Positions 8,674 to 17,226 of a stretch of DNA of 64,000 bases are shown one piece after another. Within the stretch, counting starts at the first letter, position 1, and every line of letters begins with the position of its first letter. Below the pieces are notes generated by a model, which had not been told where the DNA came from, searched no databases, and was given only the letters and a program-made list of their open reading frames with translations. The position numbers were made by a program, and so were the translations under genes. This DNA comes from Aestuariibius insulae (GTDB lineage: Bacteria > Pseudomonadota > Alphaproteobacteria > Rhodobacterales > Rhodobacteraceae). The stretch spans positions 62,001 through 126,000 of the forward strand of contig NZ_JBFONW020000007.1 in assembly GCF_040783535.2 (NCBI RefSeq), written 5' to 3'.

Positions 8674-8821
8674 GCGCCGGGCGAGCGCCTGACCGGCCCG
8701 GCGGTCTGGCGCTTTGGAAATGGAGTACTGCCCATGTCGATCTGGGGATGTGCTTGGCTGCGATAAAGCGCGTCGTTCCAGCGTTGCTGCGCCAGCCCCC
8801 GGTCAGGCGCTCGCCCGGCGC
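8674..8821. repeat. Long GC-rich inverted repeat, perfect 23-bp arms
   Basis: Arm one (8674-8696) and arm two (8799-8821) are exact reverse complements over 23 bases, separated by 102 bases. The flanks inside the loop also partly pair (TCTGGCGC near 8705 with GCGCCAGC near 8790). It lies downstream of the MFS gene and downstream of lldD, in the only non-coding stretch between them. It could be a strong terminator structure or the footprint of a small repeat element; there is no coding content. Confidence 0.8.
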
Positions 8822-8879
8822 TTGGATGTCGACAGAAGGGTGCCGCCGCGATTACTTGCGCAACCGCTTACCGGCACCT

Positions 8880-8900
8880 GTCACATGCGAGGCATGTGAC
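8880..8900 (-). terminator. Hairpin directly downstream of lldD
   Basis: A perfect 9-bp stem (GTCACATGC / GCATGTGAC) with loop GAG lies two bases after the lldD stop on the minus strand. There is no T-run after it, so it may act as an mRNA 3' stabiliser or a weak terminator. Confidence 0.5.
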
Positions 8901-8902
8901 CT

Positions 8903-10066
8903 CTAAACCCATTTGCCTTCGAAATCTTCGGGGACCAGCAGGACGTCGCGGTCGAGGCTTTTTACGTCCTTGCGGCCGCAGAGGGCCATGGTGGTGTCGA
9001 GCTCGCGGCGGATGATCTCGAGCGCGGTGGAGACGCCCTTCTGGCCCATGGCGCCCAGGCCGTAGGTGAAGGCGCGGCCGATATACGTGCCCTTGGCGCC
9101 CAGGGCGAGCGCCTTGAGCACGTCCTGGCCCGAGCGGATGCCGCTGTCGAGGTGGATCTCGACCTGATCGCCGACCGCCTCGACGATGGAGGGCAGGATG
9201 CGGATCGAGGAGAGCGCGCCGTCGAGCTGGCGGCCGCCGTGGTTGGAGACGACAATGGCATCGGCGCCGATCTTGGCGGCCATCTTTGCATCCTCGGCGT
9301 CGAGGATACCCTTGAGGATGAGCTTGCCGCCCCATTGCTCCTTGAGGCGGGCGACCTTGGACCAGTCGAGCTGCGGGTCGAACTGCTCGGCCGTCCAGGA
9401 GGAGAGCGAGGAGGCGTCGGTGACGCCTTTCGCGTGGCCCACGATATTGCCGAAGAAGCGGCGCTTGGTTCCCAGCATCTCGAGCCCCCAGGCCCATTTG
9501 GTCGCCAGATCGGCGATCGTCTTGGGCGTCAGCTTGGGCGGGGCGGTCAGGCCGTTCTTGAGGTCCTTGTGCCGCTGGCCGAGGATCTGCAGATCGAGCG
9601 TCAGCACCATGGCCGAGCAGCCCGCATCCTTGGCGCGCTGGATCAGGGAGGCAACATACTCCTCGTCGCGCATCACGTAGAGCTGGAACCAGAAGGGTTT
9701 GCTCGTGTGGCTGGCGACATCCTCGATCGAGCAGATGGACATGGTCGAGAGGGTAAAGGGGACGCCGAACTTCTCGGCGGCGCGGGCGGCTTTAATCTCT
9801 CCGTCTGCGCATTGCATTCCGGTCAGGCCCACGGGCGCAAGGGCGACGGGCATCGTCACATCCTCGCCGATCATCGTGCTTTCGGTCGTGCGCCCTTCCA
9901 TATCGACGGCGACGCGCTGGCGCAGGCGGATGCGGTCGAAATCGGAGGTATTCTCGCGGAAGGTCTGTTCGGTCCAGCTGCCCGACTCGGCGTAGTCGTA
10001 GAACATCTTGGGGACGCGGCGGCGATAGATCGGCTTGAAGTCCTCGATCGTGGTGATGACAGGCAT
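8903..10066 (-). CDS. lldD: FMN-dependent alpha-hydroxy-acid dehydrogenase, L-lactate dehydrogenase type
   Basis: A 387-residue FMN enzyme of the LldD/glycolate oxidase family, oxidising L-lactate or a related 2-hydroxy acid to the oxo acid. The beta8/alpha8 barrel features are visible: MPVALAPVGLTGMQ near the N-terminus, WFQLYVMRDEEY, TLDLQILGQRHKD, the catalytic histidine in SNHGGRQLDGA and the flavin phosphate site DSGIRSGQDVLKALALGAK. The start MPVITTIEDFKP at 10066 is preferred over an ATG ten codons earlier because family members begin at this position. Divergent from the nitroreductase-like gene. The physiological acceptor is probably cytochrome c or the quinone pool. Confidence 0.92.
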   Translation of the reverse strand: MPVITTIEDFKPIYRRRVPKMFYDYAESGSWTEQTFRENTSDFDRIRLRQRVAVDMEGRTTESTMIGEDVTMPVALAPVGLTGMQCADGEIKAARAAEKFGVPFTLSTMSICSIEDVASHTSKPFWFQLYVMRDEEYVASLIQRAKDAGCSAMVLTLDLQILGQRHKDLKNGLTAPPKLTPKTIADLATKWAWGLEMLGTKRRFFGNIVGHAKGVTDASSLSSWTAEQFDPQLDWSKVARLKEQWGGKLILKGILDAEDAKMAAKIGADAIVVSNHGGRQLDGALSSIRILPSIVEAVGDQVEIHLDSGIRSGQDVLKALALGAKGTYIGRAFTYGLGAMGQKGVSTALEIIRRELDTTMALCGRKDVKSLDRDVLLVPEDFEGKWV

Positions 10067-10147
10067 GGCCGCGGATCCCCCTGAAAACAGATGCAAATCT
10101 CATACGGGGCGGCGGGTCCCGTCACAAGGGTTGCATATGGTTCGAAA

Positions 10148-10165
10148 TCGTACTAAATAGTGCGA
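10148..10165. promoter_or_regulatory. Imperfect palindrome, candidate operator upstream of the nitroreductase-marR pair
   Basis: TCGTACTA-AA-TAGTGCGA: 8-base arms match in 7 of 8 positions. It lies 26 bases before the ATG of the exported nitroreductase-like gene, whose partner gene encodes a MarR-type repressor. Autoregulation by that repressor is an inference. Confidence 0.5.
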
Positions 10166-10191
10166 CATTGGATTATATTGGAGATCGACAG

Positions 10192-11301
10192 ATGACCCTC
10201 TCGCGCAGAAAGACGCTGGCCCTGATTGGCGGCGGTACGATTTTCGCGGCAAGCGCTGCGGCTGGAACCTTTGTGGTGACCCGCACGCCCACCCGGGCGC
10301 TTGAGCCCTGGGATCAGGCGGGCGACTATGGCGATCCGCGGATGCGGGCGCTGTCCTATGCGCTGCTGGCGCCCAACCCGCATAACCGGCAGCCTTGGCT
10401 GGCTCAGTTGGACGGAGAAGACAGCGTGACGATCTGGCGGGACGAGACGCGGGATCTGCCGGTGACCGATCCCTATGGGCGACAGCTGACCATCGGGATG
10501 GGCTGTTTCTTGTCGCTGATGAAGATGGCGGCCGCCGAAGAGGGGTTCGGCGTCGAGGAGGTGCTTTATCCCGAAGGCGAGGGTGGTCCCGTCGCGGTCT
10601 GCCGGTTCGTGCCGGGCGGGGCGGAGCCTGATCCGCTATTTGCCCACGTGATGCAGCGGCGGTCCCATAAGGAGGGGTTCCTGCCGCAAGCTGTCGGGGC
10701 CGAGGCGGATGTCTTGCGTTCTTATGCAAACGTGGTGACCGATCCGGGCGCTGTCGCCGAGACGGCGCGGATTGCGGAGGCGGCTTGGCGGACGGAGGCG
10801 TCGACGCAGGAGGCCTGGGAGGAAAGCGTCGATTTGCTGCGCATCGGCAAGAGCGAGATCAATGCGACACCGGACGGGATCGATATCGGCGGGCCAATGA
10901 TGGACAGTCTGGCACTGGTCGGACTGTTCACACGTGAGGCGGCGTCGGATCTTGAGAATCCGGGCACGAAAGGGGCGATCGAGGACACTGCCGCCGCGAT
11001 CGCCGCGGCACCGGCCTATGTCGTACAGACGACCAAGGGCAATACGCGGCTGGAGCAGATCGAGGCGGGCGACCGCTGGCTGCGGTTGAACCTGGCGGCG
11101 ACCGGGGCGGGGCTGGCCTTGCGGCCTGTCAGCCAAGCGCTTCAGGAATATCCGGAGATGACGGCGCATTTCGACGCGATCCACGAGATGTATGCGCCGG
11201 ACGGCGAGACGGTTCAAATGATCGGATTGCTGGGCTATGGAGAGCGCACGCCGCGCACGCCGCGCTGGCCGCTCGAGACGCGTATGGTCACCGGATGGTA
11301 A
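10192..11301 (+). CDS. Tat-exported nitroreductase-like (Acg family) protein
   Basis: A 369-residue protein with a twin-arginine signal: LSRRKTLALIGGGTIFAASAAAG at the N-terminus. The mature part shows the nitroreductase-fold FMN-binding pattern of the Acg-like group: ALLAPNPHNRQPW near the start and the repeated RRSHKEGF (R-R-S/T motif that contacts flavin). The substrate is unknown; Acg-like proteins are thought to bind and sequester flavin rather than reduce nitro compounds. ATG at 10192 has GGAG 8 bases upstream; an ATG at 10168 would add eight residues before the Tat motif. The next gene, a MarR regulator, starts on the base after the stop, so the two are coupled. Confidence 0.85.
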   Translation: MTLSRRKTLALIGGGTIFAASAAAGTFVVTRTPTRALEPWDQAGDYGDPRMRALSYALLAPNPHNRQPWLAQLDGEDSVTIWRDETRDLPVTDPYGRQLTIGMGCFLSLMKMAAAEEGFGVEEVLYPEGEGGPVAVCRFVPGGAEPDPLFAHVMQRRSHKEGFLPQAVGAEADVLRSYANVVTDPGAVAETARIAEAAWRTEASTQEAWEESVDLLRIGKSEINATPDGIDIGGPMMDSLALVGLFTREAASDLENPGTKGAIEDTAAAIAAAPAYVVQTTKGNTRLEQIEAGDRWLRLNLAATGAGLALRPVSQALQEYPEMTAHFDAIHEMYAPDGETVQMIGLLGYGERTPRTPRWPLETRMVTGW

Positions 11302-11754
11302 ATGGATCGCTCTGACGCCCCTTTGTATTTTGCGTTCTTCAACGAGATCGGGATCATCGGGCAGCTTAGCCGTGCCATGCTGGAGGCGGAGCTGCCCAAA
11401 GGGCTTTTGGCGCCGCATTTTTCGATCCTGAACCATGCGGTCCGGGTGAAGGACGGCCAGACGCCGCTGACGCTGGCCAATGCGTTTCAAGTTCCCAAGA
11501 CGACGATGACCCACAGTCTGGGCGTGCTGGAACGGCACGGTCTGATCGAGCTGAAGCCGCATCCCAAGGACGGACGGTCCAAGCAGGTCTGGATCACGGA
11601 AGCCGGACGTTCCCTGCGTGACCGCGTGGTCGAGGCGACGGGACCGGCCCTCGCCGCCTTTGCCCAGCAGTTCGATCCCGAGACGATGCGGGAGATCGTC
11701 CCGAAGCTGGCCGAAATGCGCGCTTTCCTCGACGCCGCACGCGACGAGGATTAA
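11302..11754 (+). CDS. MarR family transcriptional regulator
   Basis: A 150-residue winged-helix protein of the MarR type. The helix-turn-helix is LTLANAFQVPKTTMTHSLGVLERHGLIELKP and the wing is HPKDGRSKQVWITEAG, the classic MarR wing with the conserved D-x-R. The ATG directly follows the TAA of the exported nitroreductase-like gene with no gap, so it is translated from the same mRNA and is likely to control that operon through the palindrome at 10148. Confidence 0.92.
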   Translation: MDRSDAPLYFAFFNEIGIIGQLSRAMLEAELPKGLLAPHFSILNHAVRVKDGQTPLTLANAFQVPKTTMTHSLGVLERHGLIELKPHPKDGRSKQVWITEAGRSLRDRVVEATGPALAAFAQQFDPETMREIVPKLAEMRAFLDAARDED

Positions 11755-12085
11755 GCGGGCCGCTGGGTTGGCGGGGATATTCTCTGCAGAGATCGGCCTC
11801 TGCGCAGGCGAATATGGGGGCGATCCAGTTCGATGGATTGGAGTGCAGGCAATGCTTGGTTCGATCCAGCATTGCCGCAGCGCGTTTTTTGACAGCCTGA
11901 TCGGACGGTTGGTTTGCTTTGCTGCAAAGGGCGTCGGTTTTGATTGGCCACGTCAGTCAAAGATGAACGCCTGTGAGGCACCGTCCTGCGAGCGCGGCGC
12001 GCTGGTCCCGGTTGCAGTCTGGCCTTAAGCTCCGTTCAGCTTATAAAGGAGCCTAATTCGTCCTTGATCGCAGGAGCGTCGTGCG
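11755..12085. other. Non-coding stretch with a hairpin downstream of marR
   Basis: No supported gene. A 9-bp stem (GGCAATGCT 11848-11856 with AGCATTGCC 11868-11876) is followed within ten bases by a run of six T (11883-11888), so it may terminate the marR transcript. A GGAG-type ribosome site for the next small gene is at its right end. Confidence 0.5.
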
Positions 12086-12271
12086 ATGCATATTGATCTT
12101 CTGCATTCCATCATCTCGGCGGTTCTGATCCTCGGGACATTATGGGCGCTGCGTCATTTCGGCGTTGTTTCGGAGCATCGCAGGGCCGCCTTTGACTGGC
12201 GGATATTTCTGGCGGTCGTCGTTGTGATGTTCATCTTCAACCTTATCTGGCCATTGGCAGTAGCCGGGTAG
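12086..12271 (+). CDS. Small two-helix membrane protein of unknown function
   Basis: Sixty-one residues with two hydrophobic helices: LLHSIISAVLILGTLWALRHF (about 5-25) and IFLAVVVVMFIFNLIWPLAVAG (about 40-61), joined by a basic and aromatic loop SEHRRAAFDWR. I do not recognise the family. Similar two-helix proteins are scattered through Rhodobacterales. The frame is clean and has normal codon use. It stands alone between marR and the 12829 operon. Confidence 0.6.
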   Translation: MHIDLLHSIISAVLILGTLWALRHFGVVSEHRRAAFDWRIFLAVVVVMFIFNLIWPLAVAG

Positions 12272-12828
12272 TCGCCTCTACTCCTGCTCAGATCGAAAGA
12301 GCTGGCATGGCTTTGGTCGCTTTGGCGATGCCGCCGATCGTTGATGAAGGACGTCTGAGCCGCCCGTGAAGTTGGGCGCCTCATAGGCGCCTCGCCCGGT
12401 GGCATCGTCTCTGAGCGGAAGAACTGGATTTATCTGTAGTATGCGCCGTCTTCGATCCTCCGCGGATTTGCTGGAGGCTGATCAATGTTGAGCTCTGCGG
12501 TCATGTCCGACCCCTGTCGAGATGCATTCAGGCTTACGTCTGGTTCAGCCTTTTGAACCTTGGCGATGGGACCGGGATGACGGCGCGGGATTGATCCCGA
12601 ACCGTCTTTGCCGATCCGGGCCTTCCATCCTGGACATGCCGAAGGGGTCTTGCCGGTTTCTATGGCCGTCAAAGGTCGTTTGGCCGCTTTGCCGTCGGGA
12701 GCAGACGTTCCTATGCCTGGTGCGATGTCTTTCTTACCTGAAGTCAATGAGCGGCATCGTCCGCTTCAATAGCTCTGGCGCATTAGAACCGGCCTGCGGG
12801 GTCGGTTCATTATCGCCGGAAAACGCTC
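12272..12828. other. 557-base stretch without a supported gene
   Basis: Open frames here are short, on both strands, and show no recognisable domain. A small hairpin (GGCGCC-TCATA-GGCGCC, 12375-12391) lies downstream of the small membrane protein gene. The promoter of the following operon is probably near the right end, but I cannot place it. Confidence 0.5.
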
Positions 12829-13635
12829 ATGATGACCCTCTTTTACCCATCGGACCCGCCATTGCTTCGCGGAGCAATCTGGCTTTGCCTGATTGCCGTT
12901 CCGATTAGTCTGTTGCTGCTTGGGTTTGATCGCCGGATCCTCGACGATGAGACGCTATGGCTTAAACCGCTTAAGTTTCATCTATCGCTTGCGGTTCACG
13001 GGATCACCGTCCTTTTGGCGGTGCGGTTCCTGCCTGAGGCGTGGCAAACCCATATCGCAACGAAGATTGGGCTTTTCGTCTTCGGCGCCGTGATCGTCTA
13101 CGAAGCGGTCTTCCTGTCGCTTCAGGCCGGTCGTGGGGTTCGGTCGCATTTCAACGACACGACCGCCTTTGACGCTATCGGCGGGACGATCATGGCGGCG
13201 GGTGCGGGCGTGCTGGTTATAGTGCCGCTTTTGCTTGGCGTCGCACTCGCCATCACAGTCCTCAGGAGCGGCGTTTCCGGCATCGCGGAAAACCCGCTGC
13301 CGTTCGCGCTGGCGCTTGGTTTCATACTGGCAGGATGGCTCGGCGCCCAGACGGGAAGCGCGATCGGAGCCAATGGCGGCCCGTTCGTCGGTGTCGACCC
13401 GGCCGCCGGTCCGTTCATGCCGCTGACCGGCTGGTCCCTGAGCGGAGGAGATTATCGTATCTCCCACTTCATCGGGGTGCACGCCATGCAGGCGCTGCCG
13501 CTGGCGGCCCTGATTCTGCTGGCCATCCTGCCGTCATCTGTCGTTGCCGCGCTTACGATCCCGTTGGCGAGCGGATGGGCAGGTCTCACCCTCTTTACCC
13601 TTGCGCGGGCATCCGAGGGGCTGCCGCCCCTCTGA
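12829..13635 (+). CDS. Multi-pass membrane protein of unknown function
   Basis: A 268-residue protein with about seven hydrophobic helices (for example AIWLCLIAVPISLLLLGF, HGITVLLAVRFL, IGLFVFGAVIVYEAVFLSL, GVLVIVPLLLGVALAI). A conserved-looking loop QAGRGVRSHFNDTTAFD follows helix 3, and HFIGVHAMQALP precedes helix 6. I do not recognise the family with certainty. It is the first gene of a four-gene plus-strand cluster (membrane protein, DUF4386 protein, epimerase, Crp-like regulator). Confidence 0.75.
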   Translation: MMTLFYPSDPPLLRGAIWLCLIAVPISLLLLGFDRRILDDETLWLKPLKFHLSLAVHGITVLLAVRFLPEAWQTHIATKIGLFVFGAVIVYEAVFLSLQAGRGVRSHFNDTTAFDAIGGTIMAAGAGVLVIVPLLLGVALAITVLRSGVSGIAENPLPFALALGFILAGWLGAQTGSAIGANGGPFVGVDPAAGPFMPLTGWSLSGGDYRISHFIGVHAMQALPLAALILLAILPSSVVAALTIPLASGWAGLTLFTLARASEGLPPL

Positions 13636-13718
13636 TCTTACCCCGGATCAATGACGGGCCTCTTCGCCGGTCCTATCCCACCTTCATGCCTTACCTGATC
13701 ATCAAGAAGGAAAACCAA

Positions 13719-14423
13719 ATGACCCATGTTCTATCGACGCCAACTCAAACGAGGCGCAAAGGTGTTCCGGGCGCAGCCGGGCTGCTGCTTCTTCAATTCG
13801 TGACCATGTGGACCGCGTTCTTCATCCTCGCCCCCGCGATCAACTGGCCCGCATCGCTCGATGAGCCGCCGTCCGTGATCCTGCCTTTGATCCTGGACCA
13901 GTCCACTGCGGTCTTCGCGGGCTATCTGAGCTATTTGATCCATGCCCTTGCGCTGATCCCGCTTGCGATCCTTCTGCGGGACGCCTTGGAGCTTGACGGT
14001 GCCATGGGGCTCGCGGTGGTCGCGTTGGGTGTTCTGGCGGGCTTTGCCAAGGCGTTCGGGATCGTCCGCTGGCTGTTCCTGATGCCCGGACTGGCCGCCG
14101 CCTATACCGATCCATCCGCCAGCCCCGCCACGAAGGATGCCATCGAAGTCGTCTACGGCGCTTTCAACGCCTATGCGGGCGGCGTGGGCGAGCTGCTTGG
14201 TGTCGGGCTTTTTGCCGGTATCTGGACCATCGTGATCTCGGTCGCGATGCTGCGCCGGGGATCGAGATGGCTGGGCTATGCCGGGTTTGGCGCGGCGGCG
14301 CTGCTGTTGTCGACCCTGCTGTCGGTGGTCGGGATTGAATCGCCGATCATGCTGACGCTGTCCGGCATCCTTTGGCAGTTCTGGACCTTGGCCTTGGCGA
14401 TCTCGCTTTGGCGCCGGGCATGA
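13719..14423 (+). CDS. DUF4386-like membrane protein
   Basis: A 234-residue protein with about six transmembrane helices, resembling the DUF4386 family. Visible segments are LLLLQFVTMWTAFFILAPAINWP, SYLIHALALIPLAILLRDAL, the loop YTDPSASPATKDAIEVVYGAFNAYAGGVGELLG and the C-terminal ILWQFWTLALAISLWRRA. The start at 13719 has AAGGAAA upstream and follows the previous gene by 83 bases. Its stop overlaps an ATG of the next gene region (ATGATG at 14420), so coupling to the epimerase is likely. Function unknown. Confidence 0.78.
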   Translation: MTHVLSTPTQTRRKGVPGAAGLLLLQFVTMWTAFFILAPAINWPASLDEPPSVILPLILDQSTAVFAGYLSYLIHALALIPLAILLRDALELDGAMGLAVVALGVLAGFAKAFGIVRWLFLMPGLAAAYTDPSASPATKDAIEVVYGAFNAYAGGVGELLGVGLFAGIWTIVISVAMLRRGSRWLGYAGFGAAALLLSTLLSVVGIESPIMLTLSGILWQFWTLALAISLWRRA

Positions 14424-14434
14424 TGGGGGAGGGG

Positions 14435-15379
14435 ATGATGACCGATCATAGACAATCCATCATTCTTGGCGCGGGCCCGGTGGGCCGCGCGATCGCTGAA
14501 GCACTGGCCGCGAGAGGTGAGGCCGTCGCCGTTGTCACAAGGGACGGGCGCGATATCGGCCCCGGGATCACGCCGCGCCGGGCGGATCTGTCCGACCCCG
14601 AGGAGACAGTGGCAGCCTGCCGAGGGGCGGATGCGATATACCAGTGCGCGGCCCCGCCCTATCACCAATGGACCTCCGCCTTCCCGGCTCTTCAGGAGGC
14701 GGCGATTGCTGCAGCGGCCGCGACCGGGGCCGTGCTTGTGGCTGTCGAAAACCTTTACGGATATGGCTCTACCGGGACCTTGACGGAAGGCATGCCGCTG
14801 ACCGCCGAGACCCGGAAGGGAGCCTTGCGCGCCCGGCTGTCGCAAGAGCTTTTGGACGCCCATGCCGCAGGCCGCGCCAAATGCGTGGCTGGACGCGCCA
14901 CCGATTTCTTCGGCCCCGGCGTGAGACAGGCAGCCCTTGGCGATCGCTTCTGGCCAGCGCTTTTGTCTGGAAAGACCATCGATTGGGTAGGCGATCCTGA
15001 TGCGCCTCACAGCTTTGCTTATCTGCCCGATCTGGCCGCCGCCTATGCCGAGCTAGGCCGAACGCCCGAGACGTGGGGGCAGGCCTGGCATCTGCCCGCT
15101 CTTGCGCCCATCAGCCTGCGCGAGATCTGCGAACGGGCGGATCCGTGGCGGACATCCGGCCCGAAGATCCGGCAAACGCCGTCATGGCTTTTGCGGGCGG
15201 TTGGCCTTGTGCGGCCTGCCGCAGGTGAATTGGTTGAGATGCGCTACATGTTTGACGATGCGTTCATCATCGACCACGCTCGCTTCGATGCAGCCGTGGG
15301 CACACAGACAAGCGGATGGGACACGGCGTTGAGCCAGACGGTGGAGTGGTGGCGGAAGACGGATCAAAAAGCAGCGTGA
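14435..15379 (+). CDS. NAD-dependent epimerase/dehydratase family protein
   Basis: An extended short-chain dehydrogenase-like protein of about 314 aa. The N-terminal nucleotide-binding motif is LGAGPVGRAIAEALAARGE (a GxGxxG variant), and LVAVENLYGYGSTG replaces the usual YxxxK region, with ENLYGYG typical of the NAD(P)H-binding atypical SDR subgroup. Substrate unknown. GGGGGAGGGG just before the ATG pair at 14435/14438 fixes the start; ATGs further upstream overlap the DUF4386 gene. The stop overlaps the start of the Crp-like regulator (TGATG). Confidence 0.82.
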   Translation: MMTDHRQSIILGAGPVGRAIAEALAARGEAVAVVTRDGRDIGPGITPRRADLSDPEETVAACRGADAIYQCAAPPYHQWTSAFPALQEAAIAAAAATGAVLVAVENLYGYGSTGTLTEGMPLTAETRKGALRARLSQELLDAHAAGRAKCVAGRATDFFGPGVRQAALGDRFWPALLSGKTIDWVGDPDAPHSFAYLPDLAAAYAELGRTPETWGQAWHLPALAPISLREICERADPWRTSGPKIRQTPSWLLRAVGLVRPAAGELVEMRYMFDDAFIIDHARFDAAVGTQTSGWDTALSQTVEWWRKTDQKAA

Positions 15380-15993
15380 TGGACAGGGAGGCCGCGCTCG
15401 CGGCCTTTTCCCGCCGGTTGGAAACAGCGGTCGCGCCACTTGTTCCGGGCGACGCGGCGATGGCGCATCTCCATAGCGGAGCGCGCCATCGGATCTTGAA
15501 AAAGGGCGATCACATCCTGCGCGCCGGGACCGTGGCGGAGGAGGTGTTCTTCGTACATCAGGGCCTTTTGTGCTACTATTTCAACGACCCGAACGAAGGG
15601 GACAAGGAACGCACCGGTCAGTTCTTCGACGAGGGGTTCGTGGTCACCGATGCAGAGAGCTTTCTGACCCGTGTTCCCGCAGAGCAGAACTTCGAAGCTT
15701 TGGAGACAAGTTCGATCGTCGTGCTGCCCCGCGCCGTGCTTCAGTCAGGCTATGACGAGGATCACGCGATCGAACGGTTCGGCCGCCTGATGCTGCAGGA
15801 GGCGCTGATCGGATCACAGCGCCGCGCCAGTCGCCTGCTGACGCTGCAACCCGAAGAACGCTACCGCCGCTTCATCGAAACGCGCCCTGAAGTCGCCCGC
15901 CGGGTCCCGCAATATCTTATCGCGAGTTACCTTGGCCTGACGCCTGAAAGCCTGTCCCGTATTCGGAGGCGTATCGCGGGAAAGGACCTGTGA
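15379..15993 (+). CDS. Crp/Fnr-type transcriptional regulator
   Basis: A 204-residue cyclic-nucleotide-binding-domain regulator. The beta-barrel region is seen in ILKKGDHILRAGTVAEEVFFVHQGLLCYYF and GQFFDEGFVVTDAESFL; a dimer helix follows, and the C-terminus has a compact helix-turn-helix (RVPQYLIASYLGLTPESLSRIRRRI). No cysteine cluster of the Fnr type is present. It starts on the A of the epimerase stop codon and closes the 12829-15993 cluster; it may regulate that cluster. Confidence 0.85.
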   Translation: MDREAALAAFSRRLETAVAPLVPGDAAMAHLHSGARHRILKKGDHILRAGTVAEEVFFVHQGLLCYYFNDPNEGDKERTGQFFDEGFVVTDAESFLTRVPAEQNFEALETSSIVVLPRAVLQSGYDEDHAIERFGRLMLQEALIGSQRRASRLLTLQPEERYRRFIETRPEVARRVPQYLIASYLGLTPESLSRIRRRIAGKDL

Positions 15994-16149
15994 CCGGGGT
16001 GGCTTTTGTGTCGTCCCCTCTTCTGTCCGCGAGAGTGACTGCCCGGATCAAGCAGAAGGCCTGATGCACCGGCGCACCGCTACAGGCGTGCACGACTGTG
16101 AAGCTGCGTCAGATCATTCGGCCAAGACGTCTCGCGAAGCTGTCAGCGG

Positions 16150-16941
16150 CTAGGCGCGGTGGGCGCCGTCTGAGAGGGACGAGACGAAGTCGAGGACTTC
16201 GGGGACCGGTTTGCCCTCGGCGATCTTTGCCACGATGGCGGAGCCGACGACCACGCCGTCCGCGACGCTGGCGATGGCTTCGGCGTTCTGGGGGGTCTTG
16301 ACCCCGAAGCCCACGACGACGGGGAGGCCGGAGGCGGTCTGGATGCGCTCTACATCGGGGGCGACGGCCTGCGGGTCGGCTTCGGCTGCGCCGGTGATGC
16401 CGGTGATGGAGACGTAGTAGACGAAGCCGGAGGTGTTCTGCATGACGGTCGGCAGACGCGCGTCGTCGGTGGTGGGCGTCGTCAGGCGAATGAAGTCGAG
16501 CCCGGCGGCCAGCGCGGGCAGGCAAAGCTCGCTGTCCTCCTCGGGCGGCAGATCGACGACAATGAGCCCGTCAACGCCTGCTTCGGAGGCGTCCTTGAGA
16601 AAGGTCTCCACCCCGCGATTATAGATCGGGTTGTAATAGCCCATGAGCACGATGGGCGTATCCGGATCGTCCGCGCGGAAGCGGCGCACCATGTCGAGCG
16701 TTCTGGCCAGCGTCTGGCCGCCCGCCAGAGCACGCTGTCCGGCCAGCTGGATCGTGCCGCCATCGGCCATCGGGTCGGTGAAGGGCACACCCAGTTCGAT
16801 GATGTCGACGCCCGCTTCGGGCAGGCCTCGCATGACTTCGAGCGAGGTTTCCAGATCGGGATCGCCCGCCATGATATAGGCGACGAACGCTTTGCGGTTC
16901 TCGGACCGTAGCCGGTCGAACGCGGTGGAGATGCGGCCCAT
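16150..16941 (-). CDS. trpA: Tryptophan synthase alpha chain
   Basis: TrpA (263 aa) converts indole-3-glycerol phosphate to indole and glyceraldehyde-3-phosphate for the TrpB subunit. The active-site glutamate and aspartate lie in DIIELGVPFTDPMADGGTIQLAGQRAL; the catalytic loop and GFVYYVSITGITGA and VVVGFGVKTPQNAEAIA phosphate-binding segments are intact. The start MGRISTAFDRL at 16941 has GGAGGC six bases upstream; the open frame extends upstream but the extra part is basic and unlike TrpA. trpB is not in the window next to it, a common arrangement in Rhodobacterales. Confidence 0.96.
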   Translation of the reverse strand: MGRISTAFDRLRSENRKAFVAYIMAGDPDLETSLEVMRGLPEAGVDIIELGVPFTDPMADGGTIQLAGQRALAGGQTLARTLDMVRRFRADDPDTPIVLMGYYNPIYNRGVETFLKDASEAGVDGLIVVDLPPEEDSELCLPALAAGLDFIRLTTPTTDDARLPTVMQNTSGFVYYVSITGITGAAEADPQAVAPDVERIQTASGLPVVVGFGVKTPQNAEAIASVADGVVVGSAIVAKIAEGKPVPEVLDFVSSLSDGAHRA

Positions 16942-17025
16942 GATGCCTCCCTTTTCGTCTGGTTCTGTTCTGTTGCGGCAGGACGGGGGGATGTTCAACG
17001 GGCAAAACGCTCCTATCTTCAGGTT

Positions 17026-17226
17026 ATGCTCTATCTTGTCGCTCTTTTGCTGCCGCCCCTGTCGATCCTTCTGGTCGGCCGGATCTTTCTGTCGATCCTG
17101 GTTTTCGTCATCTGGATCCCGGCGATCATCTTTTCGGGCGGGCTGACCCATCCGATGTTCATCCTGCTGGCCTGGATCATCATCTTCCAGACCCGCGAAG
17201 ATCGGCGGGAACGGCGGGGGGATTAG
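17026..17226 (+). CDS. Pmp3/YqaE-like small membrane protein
   Basis: Sixty-six residues with two hydrophobic helices, LYLVALLLPPLSILLVGRIFLSILVFVIWIPAIIF and MFILLAWIIIFQ. The PPLSIL followed by WIPAII pattern is that of the UPF0057/Pmp3 family, linked in other organisms to membrane potential and stress tolerance, although the sequence is divergent. The C-terminus is a charged tail (TREDRRERRGD). Divergent from trpA across 84 bases. Confidence 0.75.
   Translation: MLYLVALLLPPLSILLVGRIFLSILVFVIWIPAIIFSGGLTHPMFILLAWIIIFQTREDRRERRGD

Noticed and set aside
7575..8735. A 386-codon minus-strand frame opposite the MFS gene
   Set aside because: It is the antisense of a clear membrane protein gene; its composition (Arg, Pro, His rich) is typical of shadow frames.
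12430..12747. A 105-codon minus-strand frame in the gap before the 12829 operon
   Set aside because: No known family, no ribosome site and no codon-use signal; too weak to call.
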